Assembly: GCA_036375715.1 (NCBI GenBank)
Contig: DASVBS010000069.1
Location: 1-64,000, forward strand
Source: Longimicrobiaceae bacterium
GTDB taxonomy: Bacteria > Gemmatimonadota > Gemmatimonadetes > Longimicrobiales > Longimicrobiaceae
Length of the DNA stretch: 64,000 nucleotides
Direction of reading: 5' to 3'
Shown here: one piece after another, positions 32,569 to 40,563 of the stretch
How positions within the stretch are numbered: position 1 is the stretch's first letter
Layout: each line of letters opens with the position of its first letter
The notes under the pieces: generated by a model
Told to the model about the DNA's origin: nothing
Databases searched by the model: none
What the model saw: only the letters and a program-made list of their open reading frames with translations
Made by a program: the position numbers and the translations under genes

Positions 32569-34329
32569 TCAGAGGTGCCCCCGCTTCATCTCCTCTACCG
32601 CGTATGCCGCCGCCCGCGCAGTGAGCGCCATGTAGGTCAGGCTCGGGTTGACGCAAGAATTGCTGGTCATGCACGATCCGTCGGTGATGAAGAGATTGGG
32701 CACGTCGTGCGCCTGGTTGTGCGCGTTCAGCACGGAAGTCCTGGGATCGCGTCCCATTCGAGCCGTGCCCATCTCGTGCACGCTGAACCCGGGCGGGCAG
32801 GGGTCGTCGTAGGTAGTCACCTCCCGGCACCCTGCAGCCTCCAGCATTTCCGCCGCCTGATTCTTCAGATCCTGGCGCATTTTCAGCTCGTTCTCTCCCC
32901 ATGCGCAATGAACGCGCAACAGCGGGATGCCCCACCGATCTGTCCTCTCCGGATCGAGTGAGACGTAGTTCTCGTATCGTGGCAGGCACTCACCGTATCC
33001 CTGCAGGTACACGCGCCACGGGCCCGGCTCTCTCAATGCATCCTTGAGAGTGCTCCCTATTCCTTGCATCGACGAACCACGCTGCCAATTGCCGCGACTT
33101 GCCCCTCCCTGCAGGCCGTATCCACGCACGTAGTCCACGTCCGCGTCGGGTTCCCTCCCGAGATTGCGGAAGCGAGGAATGTAGGTCTCTGCCGGCCGTC
33201 GGCCGTACACGTAGCGGTCCTCGAACCCCGGGAACGTGCCCCGTGCTCCCGCCTTGGAGTGATGGTCCATGAGGAAGTGACCGAGCACGCCGCTGCTGTT
33301 GGCCAGCCCATCAGGGAACTCGGGGCTGCGGGAGTTCAGAAGAATCTGTGTAGTTCCAAGGGTCGAAGCACACAGGAAGACCACTCGGGCGTAGTACTCC
33401 CGCGTGTCTCCCGTAGTCGCGTCGATTACCCGCACGCCACTGACGCGATTCCGCTGCGCATCGTACAGCACGCTGTGCACGACTGCGTTGCACACCACCG
33501 TAAGGCGTCCGGTCCTTGCAGCCGCGGGAAGGGTGGAGCTCAGCGAACTGAAGTAGGCTCCAAACGAGCAGCCGCGCGCGCATTGGTTGCGTGCCTGGCA
33601 GGCGCCGCGACCGCCATGCGCGCGTGTCAGGTTGGTCACGCGGCCGATGATCAGGTTCCGGCCCGGATACGCTGCCTCGATGCGAGTCTTCATCTCTCGC
33701 TCGACACAGTTCATTTCCCAAGGAGGGAGGAATTCACCGTCCGGAACCTGCGGAAGGCCGTCCCGATTCCCGCTCACCCCGATGAAGCGCTCCACGTGCG
33801 AATACCACGGAGCGAGATCGCGGTACCGGATGGGCCAATCCACGCCGTGGCCGTCACGCAGATTGGCTTCGAAATCGAGGTCGCTCCACCGCCAGACGAT
33901 GCGTCCCCAAAGCAGCGAACGGCCGCCCAGCTGGTAGCCGCGAATCCAGCGGAAGGGCATATCCTCCGGGGTGAGGTAGGGATGCTCCGAATCCTTGACG
34001 AAGAAGTGCTTGGTCGCCTCTCCGAACGCGTAGTTGTTGCTCTGGATCGGGTAATCGCGTTGATACTCTTCGCTCCGCGGTTCGCCACGGAGCGCGACCT
34101 CCCAGGGATTCAGCCATTCGGTGGGATACTGGCCGTGCTCCACCCACGGCCCGCGCTCCAACACCAGTACCCGCAAGCCTCTCTCGCAGAGCTCCTTGGC
34201 CGCCCAGCCCCCGGTGACACCACTGCCGACGACAATGGCGTCGAACCGCGCGCGAGAAGCAGAGAGCCCGCGTGCATCCTGAATCATGACCTTATTTGTG
34301 GCTCGATGACGTGGACGTGAATTCGGCAT
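32569..34329 (-). CDS. GMC-family flavoprotein oxidoreductase (gluconate-dehydrogenase large-subunit type)
   Basis: A 586-aa FAD enzyme. Seen: the dinucleotide-binding VVGSGVTGGWAAKELCERG near the N-terminus, VLERG at the end of the first fold, FRWIRGYQLGGRSLLWGR, the CQARNQCARGCSFGAY Cys cluster, VRVIDATTGDTREYYARVVFLCAST, and the C-terminal GFSVHEMGTARMG plus LFITDGSCMTSNSCVNPSLTYMALTARA, where His and Asn catalyse. Its partner, a gluconate 2-dehydrogenase subunit-3-like gene, lies 4 bases upstream. Together they likely oxidise a sugar or sugar acid in the periplasm. A second start at ATG 34287 (AAGG in front) is possible. Confidence 0.94.
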   Translation of the reverse strand: MPNSRPRHRATNKVMIQDARGLSASRARFDAIVVGSGVTGGWAAKELCERGLRVLVLERGPWVEHGQYPTEWLNPWEVALRGEPRSEEYQRDYPIQSNNYAFGEATKHFFVKDSEHPYLTPEDMPFRWIRGYQLGGRSLLWGRIVWRWSDLDFEANLRDGHGVDWPIRYRDLAPWYSHVERFIGVSGNRDGLPQVPDGEFLPPWEMNCVEREMKTRIEAAYPGRNLIIGRVTNLTRAHGGRGACQARNQCARGCSFGAYFSSLSSTLPAAARTGRLTVVCNAVVHSVLYDAQRNRVSGVRVIDATTGDTREYYARVVFLCASTLGTTQILLNSRSPEFPDGLANSSGVLGHFLMDHHSKAGARGTFPGFEDRYVYGRRPAETYIPRFRNLGREPDADVDYVRGYGLQGGASRGNWQRGSSMQGIGSTLKDALREPGPWRVYLQGYGECLPRYENYVSLDPERTDRWGIPLLRVHCAWGENELKMRQDLKNQAAEMLEAAGCREVTTYDDPCPPGFSVHEMGTARMGRDPRTSVLNAHNQAHDVPNLFITDGSCMTSNSCVNPSLTYMALTARAAAYAVEEMKRGHL

Positions 34330-34333
34330 GGGG

Positions 34334-35158
34334 CTACACCGCCCAGGTTCGCCCGATCGCGGTGCAGCCGTCGTAGCGTCCCGGAAGCGCCAGGTAGCGC
34401 AGCTCTCGCGTGGCACCCAGCTCGGAGGTGTAGTAGCCCACCAGGACGAGGCGCTTCAGCGTGCGCCAGAAGGAAGTGGCGCCCCAGGAAGGCGACCTGT
34501 CCTCACCCCAGCGCCAGCGAATCGCCTCCGGCGCCGGCGCAGACGAAGGGGAGCTAGCGGGAGGAGAGCTAGCGGCCGGGGAATTCTGCCGAGCATCGGA
34601 CCGCGGAGGTTCGTGCCGATCGCCGGCGACTCTCGGTCGCTGGTCCGAGCTCGAAGCGGGCTGGAAGGCCTCGTTATCCAAGGCCAGCAGGAGGGCCCGC
34701 TGCTGCTCTGACGTACAGTCGAGATAGTCCCGTCCGTGCTCACGCTGCGCCCGTGTGTCCAGGTCCGATAGCCCGGCTATGAACTGGTCTCGCAGCGCCG
34801 AATGCAGCGATTCGCGAAAGGCGATCTCGATGAATTCGGGTACGCCCGCTCTTCGGGCGCCTGGGGTGTCCGTGGGTGGGATCAGATGGTCGGCGATGGT
34901 TGCGAGCATTTCCCGCTGGCGCGCGGATAGGAGACTCCCGGCTCCCCGGCCTGCAAGCGTCGAAGACCGTTCTTCCGGCTCGCAACCGACCGCCACGCCG
35001 CTCAGCGCGGCGAGCGAGGCACCGCCTCCGAGCATCCTCGTGATCTGCGCCAGAGCATGACGCCGGGTGATGGTCTCGCCAGCGGGCACAATGTCTGGGA
35101 GCTTCAACTCATTCATGCCCGAAACGGGATGTTCCTGACCAGATTTCGACGTGGTCAC
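34334..35158 (-). CDS. Gluconate 2-dehydrogenase subunit 3-like protein
   Basis: A 274-aa small subunit that usually guides export of the GMC flavoprotein by its Tat leader. Seen: an RRHALAQITRMLGGGASLAALSG twin-Arg-type leader (about 33-55), AVGCEPEE, then the conserved core with MLATIADHLIPPTDTPGARRAGVPEFIE, and the C-terminal WRTLKRLVLVGYYTSELGATRE and GRYDGC. Residues 167-213 are a Ser/Pro/Ala-rich insertion, and its DNA repeats GAGCTAGCGG. The GTG start overlaps the stop of the GH30-like gene (GTGA at 35155-35158); ATG 35116 is an alternative that would begin nearer the Tat motif. Confidence 0.9.
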   Translation of the reverse strand: MTTSKSGQEHPVSGMNELKLPDIVPAGETITRRHALAQITRMLGGGASLAALSGVAVGCEPEERSSTLAGRGAGSLLSARQREMLATIADHLIPPTDTPGARRAGVPEFIEIAFRESLHSALRDQFIAGLSDLDTRAQREHGRDYLDCTSEQQRALLLALDNEAFQPASSSDQRPRVAGDRHEPPRSDARQNSPAASSPPASSPSSAPAPEAIRWRWGEDRSPSWGATSFWRTLKRLVLVGYYTSELGATRELRYLALPGRYDGCTAIGRTWAV

Positions 35159-37122
35159 TCTGTACTCAACAGGGTGATGAATGCCGATGCCGGCAGTGAA
35201 AAACGCACAGTACCTCCACTGACGGGCACTCGGCCCAGCTCCTCCATCCCGCGGGTTTCGTCGGTGACGAACACCCGCATCTCACGAACATCATGCGGTA
35301 ATCCGGAAAGCGTGGCGGGACGCTCCGCTCCGCGATTGACCACGTGAACGGCGAAGGCGCCTCGCTGCGGATCACCGAGGGCTGCACACCGCAGCTCGTC
35401 GTCGCCGCAGGTGATGGGGAGGTGAAAGACCCCCGCGGGGGTGGCCGAGAGCTGTTTCAGGTTCCAGAAGCGCTGGGTCGGCCGCAGAGGTGAGCGATCT
35501 CCAAAGATCCCGCCTCCCGCGAGAATGGAAAAATCCGTCGTCAACTGCCATTGCAGGATGGAGAGAGGCTGGGTGATGCTGAGCAGCCGCACGTACAGCT
35601 CGATCTCCTCCATGGCGTAGTGCGGCTCATGGAATATGTCGGGGTACGTCCAAGCCCAGGCGTCGGTGCTCGCTTCGGCAATGATCAGCGGCACATCCAA
35701 CTGCCTGGCGGCGTTCGCCCAGTGGGTGAGCAGCTCCTCCGACCAGCCTCCCCAGGAATGGAACGAAACCGCCCCGACATATGGGTGCACCTCCGGGTCC
35801 TGCATTGCCGGCAGGATATAATCCGTACGGTACGTATCCGCGTTGTCGCCCAGCAGGAGCTTGGTCGAGATCCCGCGAGAGCGGAGGTATGAGCCGAAGT
35901 CGCGGATCCACTCGGCGTGCTCTTGCGGCGTCTGAAGGACATCGACGCCGCGCTCCGGCTCATTGAAGGAGAAGAATGCCGGCTCGATGCCGTATGTGCT
36001 CTTGAGGTAGACCAGATAGTCAGCGATGGACTTCTGGATTGCCTTCATCCGCTCCGGATTGAGCCGACTGTGTCGTGTGGGTCGTCGCGGATTCGGCGTC
36101 TCTGGGGGCAGGATCGCCCAGTCCGGTGGGAACCAGATGCTGAGGATCAGGGGGATGTCCCGCTCGTGAAGCGTGCGCGCCATACGGATGGCGCCCTCGA
36201 CCCGAGGATCGAGCTGTCCGGATTGCGCCGCGCGTAGCGGATCCATGTCCAGCTCTGGATGCCACTGCCGCCAGGGTAGCTCGACCCGACCCCACGCCAC
36301 GCGCAGATTAGTTAGATTGTATCCGATGACTTCGGGGTCGGTTCGCGGGTGCTGGAGCCGGAAATTGCCCCCGATCCCGTCAAAGCGGCGTCCGGGCCGC
36401 GAGGCGTCCAGCGCGAGCTCCACCGCGCTGCGATCGATCTCTCCCGTCACTCGCAGGTCGAGCTCGACCGTGGCGGACTGCCCGCGCTTCGCTGGACCTC
36501 TGAGAACAGGTATGTACAGCCAGAGCTCCTCCCTCTCCTCTCCCCGCACGCTGCGAATGATCGCGTCGCCCGCCGCTCGAGCGGCGATCTCCAGTGCTTG
36601 CCCCGGAGCTTCCAGGCGGACGCGTTGGGCGGTCCGGCTCACTGAAAAGCCCTCGCTCCCGTCTCGAGTCGCGAGGACGATCCGCTCGTCAGCACCGTCG
36701 GAGGAATCGCTCACCTGCGCGAGGCCACCTACATATCCGGCTGCCGTCAGATTGAAGCAGAGTGCACCGGTATGCATTGTGGCGCCGCTGTCGGCCTCGA
36801 ATGTCACCTGCAGATGCGCGCTGCCCGGTCCGGTGTTGCGCGCGACCTGACGCGCGGCGAGGCCACCCAGCCGAGTCGCGACTACGCGCGCACCCCCGTC
36901 CCGGATGAAGCGGGGATCCTGGCGGGATTTGGCGGTGCGTTCCACCTGCTCTCCGCTGCTGTCGAGGACGCACAACGCGCTCTCCACCGGCAGAAGCGCG
37001 CCCTCGACGCGAATCCCCGCAATGTTACCCCAGGCCGCGACCTCCACCTGCGCTGAGAGCGCGGTCGAGCTGGCGGCGAGCAACAGCGGGATCAGGGCGG
37101 TGCGCGTATGACGGCGTCGCAT
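35155..37122 (-). CDS. Secreted GH30-like clan GH-A glycosidase
   Basis: A 655-aa exported glycosidase. Seen: a signal peptide (1-25, ending TALSAQ), a beta-rich N-terminal domain (30-235), and a TIM barrel (245-560) with FDGIGGNF, FFSFNEPERG where E388 is the likely acid/base, and LIIAEASTDAW where E483 is the likely nucleophile, followed by a beta domain. This pattern fits GH30-like enzymes. Their substrates range from beta-1,6-glucan to xylan and fucosides, so none is assigned. Its first 98 bases overlap the 3' end of the SSS transporter gene in another frame, an unusually long overlap. It is part of the second glycan operon. Confidence 0.85.
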   Translation of the reverse strand: MRRRHTRTALIPLLLAASSTALSAQVEVAAWGNIAGIRVEGALLPVESALCVLDSSGEQVERTAKSRQDPRFIRDGGARVVATRLGGLAARQVARNTGPGSAHLQVTFEADSGATMHTGALCFNLTAAGYVGGLAQVSDSSDGADERIVLATRDGSEGFSVSRTAQRVRLEAPGQALEIAARAAGDAIIRSVRGEEREELWLYIPVLRGPAKRGQSATVELDLRVTGEIDRSAVELALDASRPGRRFDGIGGNFRLQHPRTDPEVIGYNLTNLRVAWGRVELPWRQWHPELDMDPLRAAQSGQLDPRVEGAIRMARTLHERDIPLILSIWFPPDWAILPPETPNPRRPTRHSRLNPERMKAIQKSIADYLVYLKSTYGIEPAFFSFNEPERGVDVLQTPQEHAEWIRDFGSYLRSRGISTKLLLGDNADTYRTDYILPAMQDPEVHPYVGAVSFHSWGGWSEELLTHWANAARQLDVPLIIAEASTDAWAWTYPDIFHEPHYAMEEIELYVRLLSITQPLSILQWQLTTDFSILAGGGIFGDRSPLRPTQRFWNLKQLSATPAGVFHLPITCGDDELRCAALGDPQRGAFAVHVVNRGAERPATLSGLPHDVREMRVFVTDETRGMEELGRVPVSGGTVRFSLPASAFITLLSTE

Positions 37123-38968
37123 GGTGGAAGGTGTCGGAGGGTAGAGGGACCGCTTCGTATGTCGACTGCTGCTGTAGCCGGTCGTACCACGTGAACTTGA
37201 GCACGGCCGATGCGCCCAGAACGATCGCCAGACTGGCGGCCACGCCGCGGGCGTCCTGCAGCACAGTATAGATTCCGATCGCGACGAGCGCGGTCTGCCA
37301 GGCGATACCGATCGCCACGTTCAGCATGTCCCGCGGGAAGTCCCGATTGGGACTCAGACCCGGGTGAATCCGGTCGAGACGAGCACGAACCGGGGCCCAG
37401 AATCCCCAGGGGCGTACTTTCAAGTAAAAGTTCTGCAGGACCTGCTCGTCGTCTGGCGGCGTGAGCAGGCTGCCGGCAATGCAGCCGACGAACGAGATGG
37501 CCAGAATGGCGGGGAAAGCGTAGATGGCACTGGGAACGGGAAGTAGCGCGGGGACGAGGACGGCCGCCGCGGTTCCGGTTACCATTCCCCAGAGGTAGCC
37601 GTAGGCGTTGAATCTCCACCAGTACCATTTCAGCAGGTTGGCCGCCGTATATCCCCCGTACAGGGCGGCCACCAGCCACAACACCACTTCGTGCAGCGTG
37701 CCGATGAAGAGCCCGGCCATTGTGCCGAGTACGACGACCCCGAGCGAAGCGATGTAGCTTGCTCGGACGTACGTTCGCTCCGACGAAGCCGGGCGCAGGT
37801 AGCGCTTGTAGATGTCGTTGACCAGATAGGCGCTACCCGCATTGACCTTGGCGGAAAAGTTGCCCATGTAGGCGGCGAGCAGCGCCGCGACGAGCAGGCC
37901 GAACAGACCGGGAGGGACGAACTCGCGAATGGCAAGCGGCAGAATCAGCTCGAGGTCGACTGTCGCTCCCATGGTGTTGAGGTCCGCGGAGTAATAGGCG
38001 AGCACGAGTACGGTGAGCCCTGTCACCAGCAGGTAGCGAGGGACGAAGAGGACGGTACTGACCAGCCCGCTCATCATCCCCGCCTCGCGAGGCGATCGGG
38101 TCGCGAGGATGCGTTGCATGTCGTAGTTGGGCGCAGGTCCGGCGAGACTCTGAAGAACGCCCTTGAAGAGCATGAGCATGAAGAAGATGCCGAACATGCT
38201 CCATCCGTCCTCCACGATCCGGTGGTTTGCCGCCTCCACCGTCGTCCAGTCCAGGTCGAGCCGCCAGCCGAAGGAGGGCTCGCGCCACCCGCTGGGAACG
38301 ATGCGATCCAGTGCGTCCGGTGATACCGCGCGAGCGGCCAGGATTGCCACGCACACGCACGCGACGACCATCACGCCGAACTGGAAGATTTCGGTGGCCA
38401 CGGCGCTCACCATTCCCCCGCGCACGACGTACAGGGTGGTAAGGGCGGTGACCGCAACGCCGTAGATGACGATGTTGTGATGTGGATCGGCCGACAGCTG
38501 CCAGGGCAGCAAGGCAGCCGCGAACTTGCCGATGCCCACGAAGGAGTAGGCGAGGAAGCCGACGACGCTCAGCAGAGCGAAGCCCACGACGCTCAGATGG
38601 GCCAGGCGGGCACCTCGGGTGTCGCCGAAGCGGAAACGGATCCACTCCGCCCCGGTCATGACGCCGCTGCGACGCAGCCAGGCCGAGAGGTACATCATCA
38701 GGAACACCTGGTTGAAGACCGGCCACAACCAGGGGATCCACACGCTCTTCATGCCGTAGACGAAGAGCAGGTACATCAGCCACATGGTCCCGCTCACGTC
38801 GAACATCCCGGCGGCGTTCGAGAGCCCGAGCAGGTACCACGGGAGCCGATTGCCAGCGAGGAAGTAGCCGCGGAGGCTACCCGCCGCCCATCGAGCCGCC
38901 CAGAACCCGACGCCCAGGGTGGCGAGCACGTAGACGACGATGACCAGCAAATCGGTGGGGTGTAGCAT
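37025..38968 (-). CDS. Sodium:solute symporter (SSS family)
   Basis: A 647-aa inner-membrane symporter with about 14 helices. Seen: LLVIVVYVLATLGVGFWAARW, NRLPWYLLGLSNAAGMFDVSG (the sodium-site region of the SSS fold), TLYVVRGGMVSAVATEIFQFG, and AALLAAYMGNFSAKVNAGSA, plus a cytoplasmic C-terminal extension. It probably imports a sugar or sugar acid made from the glycan locus. ATG 38968 was chosen; the frame extends 21 codons upstream but carries no leader. Its 3' end overlaps the GH30-like gene by 98 bases. The operator motif lies 56 bases upstream. Confidence 0.94.
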   Translation of the reverse strand: MLHPTDLLVIVVYVLATLGVGFWAARWAAGSLRGYFLAGNRLPWYLLGLSNAAGMFDVSGTMWLMYLLFVYGMKSVWIPWLWPVFNQVFLMMYLSAWLRRSGVMTGAEWIRFRFGDTRGARLAHLSVVGFALLSVVGFLAYSFVGIGKFAAALLPWQLSADPHHNIVIYGVAVTALTTLYVVRGGMVSAVATEIFQFGVMVVACVCVAILAARAVSPDALDRIVPSGWREPSFGWRLDLDWTTVEAANHRIVEDGWSMFGIFFMLMLFKGVLQSLAGPAPNYDMQRILATRSPREAGMMSGLVSTVLFVPRYLLVTGLTVLVLAYYSADLNTMGATVDLELILPLAIREFVPPGLFGLLVAALLAAYMGNFSAKVNAGSAYLVNDIYKRYLRPASSERTYVRASYIASLGVVVLGTMAGLFIGTLHEVVLWLVAALYGGYTAANLLKWYWWRFNAYGYLWGMVTGTAAAVLVPALLPVPSAIYAFPAILAISFVGCIAGSLLTPPDDEQVLQNFYLKVRPWGFWAPVRARLDRIHPGLSPNRDFPRDMLNVAIGIAWQTALVAIGIYTVLQDARGVAASLAIVLGASAVLKFTWYDRLQQQSTYEAVPLPSDTFHHATPSYAHRPDPAVARRQLDRALSAGGGRGLG

Positions 38969-39023
38969 GAGGGCTTTCTCGGCTGGCGCTTCCTCGGCAG
39001 ACCAAACTAGCCCGTCAATCAGA

Positions 39024-39038
39024 TTCGTCAAGTTGATT
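39024..39038 (-). promoter_or_regulatory. Shared 15-bp motif, copy at the transporter promoter
   Basis: On the minus strand this reads AATCAACTTGACGAA, identical in all 15 bases to 40410-40424 before susC. It contains TTGACG, which with TAGTTT 16 bases further on (39004-39009) could be a sigma-70 promoter of the leftward operon. Read as an operator, it would suit the ROK repressor encoded between the two copies. Confidence 0.6.
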
Positions 39039-39120
39039 TAATTCCTCTTCCGACGTACGTTGTAGGAGAACTCGGGTCGCGGCGCTGTCCCGCGGCTCCG
39101 ACCCTCGAACGCGGTCGCGC

Positions 39121-40365
39121 ATGCTCACCGGTACCAACCTCACGCACGCGAAGCAGTACAACCTGCGCATCGTCCACGAGGCGATTCGCAAGTACGGCCC
39201 GGTCTCGCGGACGGAGATCGCGCGTCGAACCGAGCTCTCGGTCCAGACGGTGTCGAACCTCGCCAAGGAGTTGCTGGACGCGGGGCTCATCCTGGAGACG
39301 GAGCGGCGGCAGTCGGGCCGCGGGGCGCCGTCGATCGGTCTGGTGCTGAATCCCGAGGGAGCCTTCTCCATCGGGCTCGATCTGAACCGCGATCATCTCA
39401 CCGGGGTTCTGGTGGATCTGGCGGGTGTCGTCCGACAGCGAGTGGTTCTCGAAGTGGACTTTCCGCCGCCGGACGAGGCGCTCGAGCTGCTGACCTCTAC
39501 CACCGAGGCGCTCATCGAGCGGGAGAGCCTGCCGCGCGAGCGGGTCTGGGGGGTCGGCGTCGGTATCCCCGGGCCCATGCACCCCGCACCCGACGGTCAC
39601 GGCTACATTGTCAATCCGAAGGCCTTTCCCGGGTGGCACAACGTGCCGCTGGCCACGCGGCTTCGCGAGCGTCTCGAGATCCCCGTTTATCTGGAGAACA
39701 ATGCCACGGCGGCGGCGATCGGGGAGCGCTGGTACGGGGCGGGGCAGCACATCTCGACCTTCTTCTTCTTCCACTTCGGCAGCGGCCTGGGCGGGGGTCT
39801 GGTGATTCAGGGTCAGCCCTTTCGCGGAAGCTCAGGCAACGCGGGCGAGATCGGGTACATCCCCACGGTCCTGTCGAGCGTTCCGGGCGCCCACGGAGAC
39901 AGCCTCCACGTCGGTCAGCATTTCAGCCTGCCGCGTCTCTACGCCGCCCTCCGCGCGGAGGGGTTCGAGGCTCGCTCGCCAGACGATCTGGCGCGACTCC
40001 TGGGCGAAGGGAACCGACGCATGCGCGATTGGATGGACACAGCCGGAGACTATCTCACCTCCCTCGTCCTGGCTGTGGAGTACATGTTCGATCCCGACGC
40101 CATCTTCCTCGGCGGGCGCTTTCCCACGCTTCTGCTGCACGGATTGATGGAGCGGGTGACGCGCCACCTACCCGTCCGGCGAATCGTCGAGAAGCAGACC
40201 TCGCCCCGGCTGCTGCTCGCAACCGCCGGCATGGATGCGGCCGCCCTGGGCGTTGCAACCCTACCGATACACGCCTCCTTCGCGCCAGCTCTGAACGTCC
40301 TGCTCAAGCAGGCCAAGCGCCGCGAGGGCGCCAGTCTGCTCTCCCACGGGCTCGGGGGTCCTTGA
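39121..40365 (+). CDS. ROK-family transcription regulator lacking the zinc-binding motif
   Basis: A 414-aa NagC/XylR-type regulator. Seen: an N-terminal winged helix (1-75: NLRIVHEAIRKYGPVSRTEI, then ARRTELSVQTVSNLAKELL), then a sugar-kinase-like domain with GVGVGIPGP, VYLENNATAAAIGERWYG, and GLGGGLVIQGQPFRGSSGNAGEIG. The Cys-rich CxCGxxGC zinc motif that follows GNAGEIG in typical ROK proteins is missing; here IPTVLSSVPGAHGD takes its place. ROK repressors sense a sugar or sugar phosphate. It is set between the two arms of the second glycan locus, each preceded by an identical 15-bp motif, so it likely controls both. Confidence 0.92.
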   Translation: MLTGTNLTHAKQYNLRIVHEAIRKYGPVSRTEIARRTELSVQTVSNLAKELLDAGLILETERRQSGRGAPSIGLVLNPEGAFSIGLDLNRDHLTGVLVDLAGVVRQRVVLEVDFPPPDEALELLTSTTEALIERESLPRERVWGVGVGIPGPMHPAPDGHGYIVNPKAFPGWHNVPLATRLRERLEIPVYLENNATAAAIGERWYGAGQHISTFFFFHFGSGLGGGLVIQGQPFRGSSGNAGEIGYIPTVLSSVPGAHGDSLHVGQHFSLPRLYAALRAEGFEARSPDDLARLLGEGNRRMRDWMDTAGDYLTSLVLAVEYMFDPDAIFLGGRFPTLLLHGLMERVTRHLPVRRIVEKQTSPRLLLATAGMDAAALGVATLPIHASFAPALNVLLKQAKRREGASLLSHGLGGP

Positions 40366-40409
40366 CTGAAACCCTCCACCTCCTCGTCCTCCCCTCGCGG
40401 CAGTAAATC

Positions 40410-40424
40410 AATCAACTTGACGAA
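40410..40424 (+). promoter_or_regulatory. Shared 15-bp motif, copy at the susC promoter
   Basis: AATCAACTTGACGAA lies 140 bases upstream of susC. TTGACG (40417-40422) and TAAATT (40439-40444), 16 bases apart, form a fair sigma-70 promoter. The same arrangement with 16-base spacing occurs on the opposite strand at 39024. A repressor bound here would cover the -35 box. Confidence 0.6.
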
Positions 40425-40563
40425 ATAACTGTAGCTGATAAATTGGCTACCCGCGGCGGCCCACCGCCGCTCGCTCATCGCACGTCCGCGCCGATCCTCG
40501 CCTGCTCGCTTACGTCTAGCACCCTTCGGCGAGAAGCTTCCGATCACCAGGAGGAAACACGCA

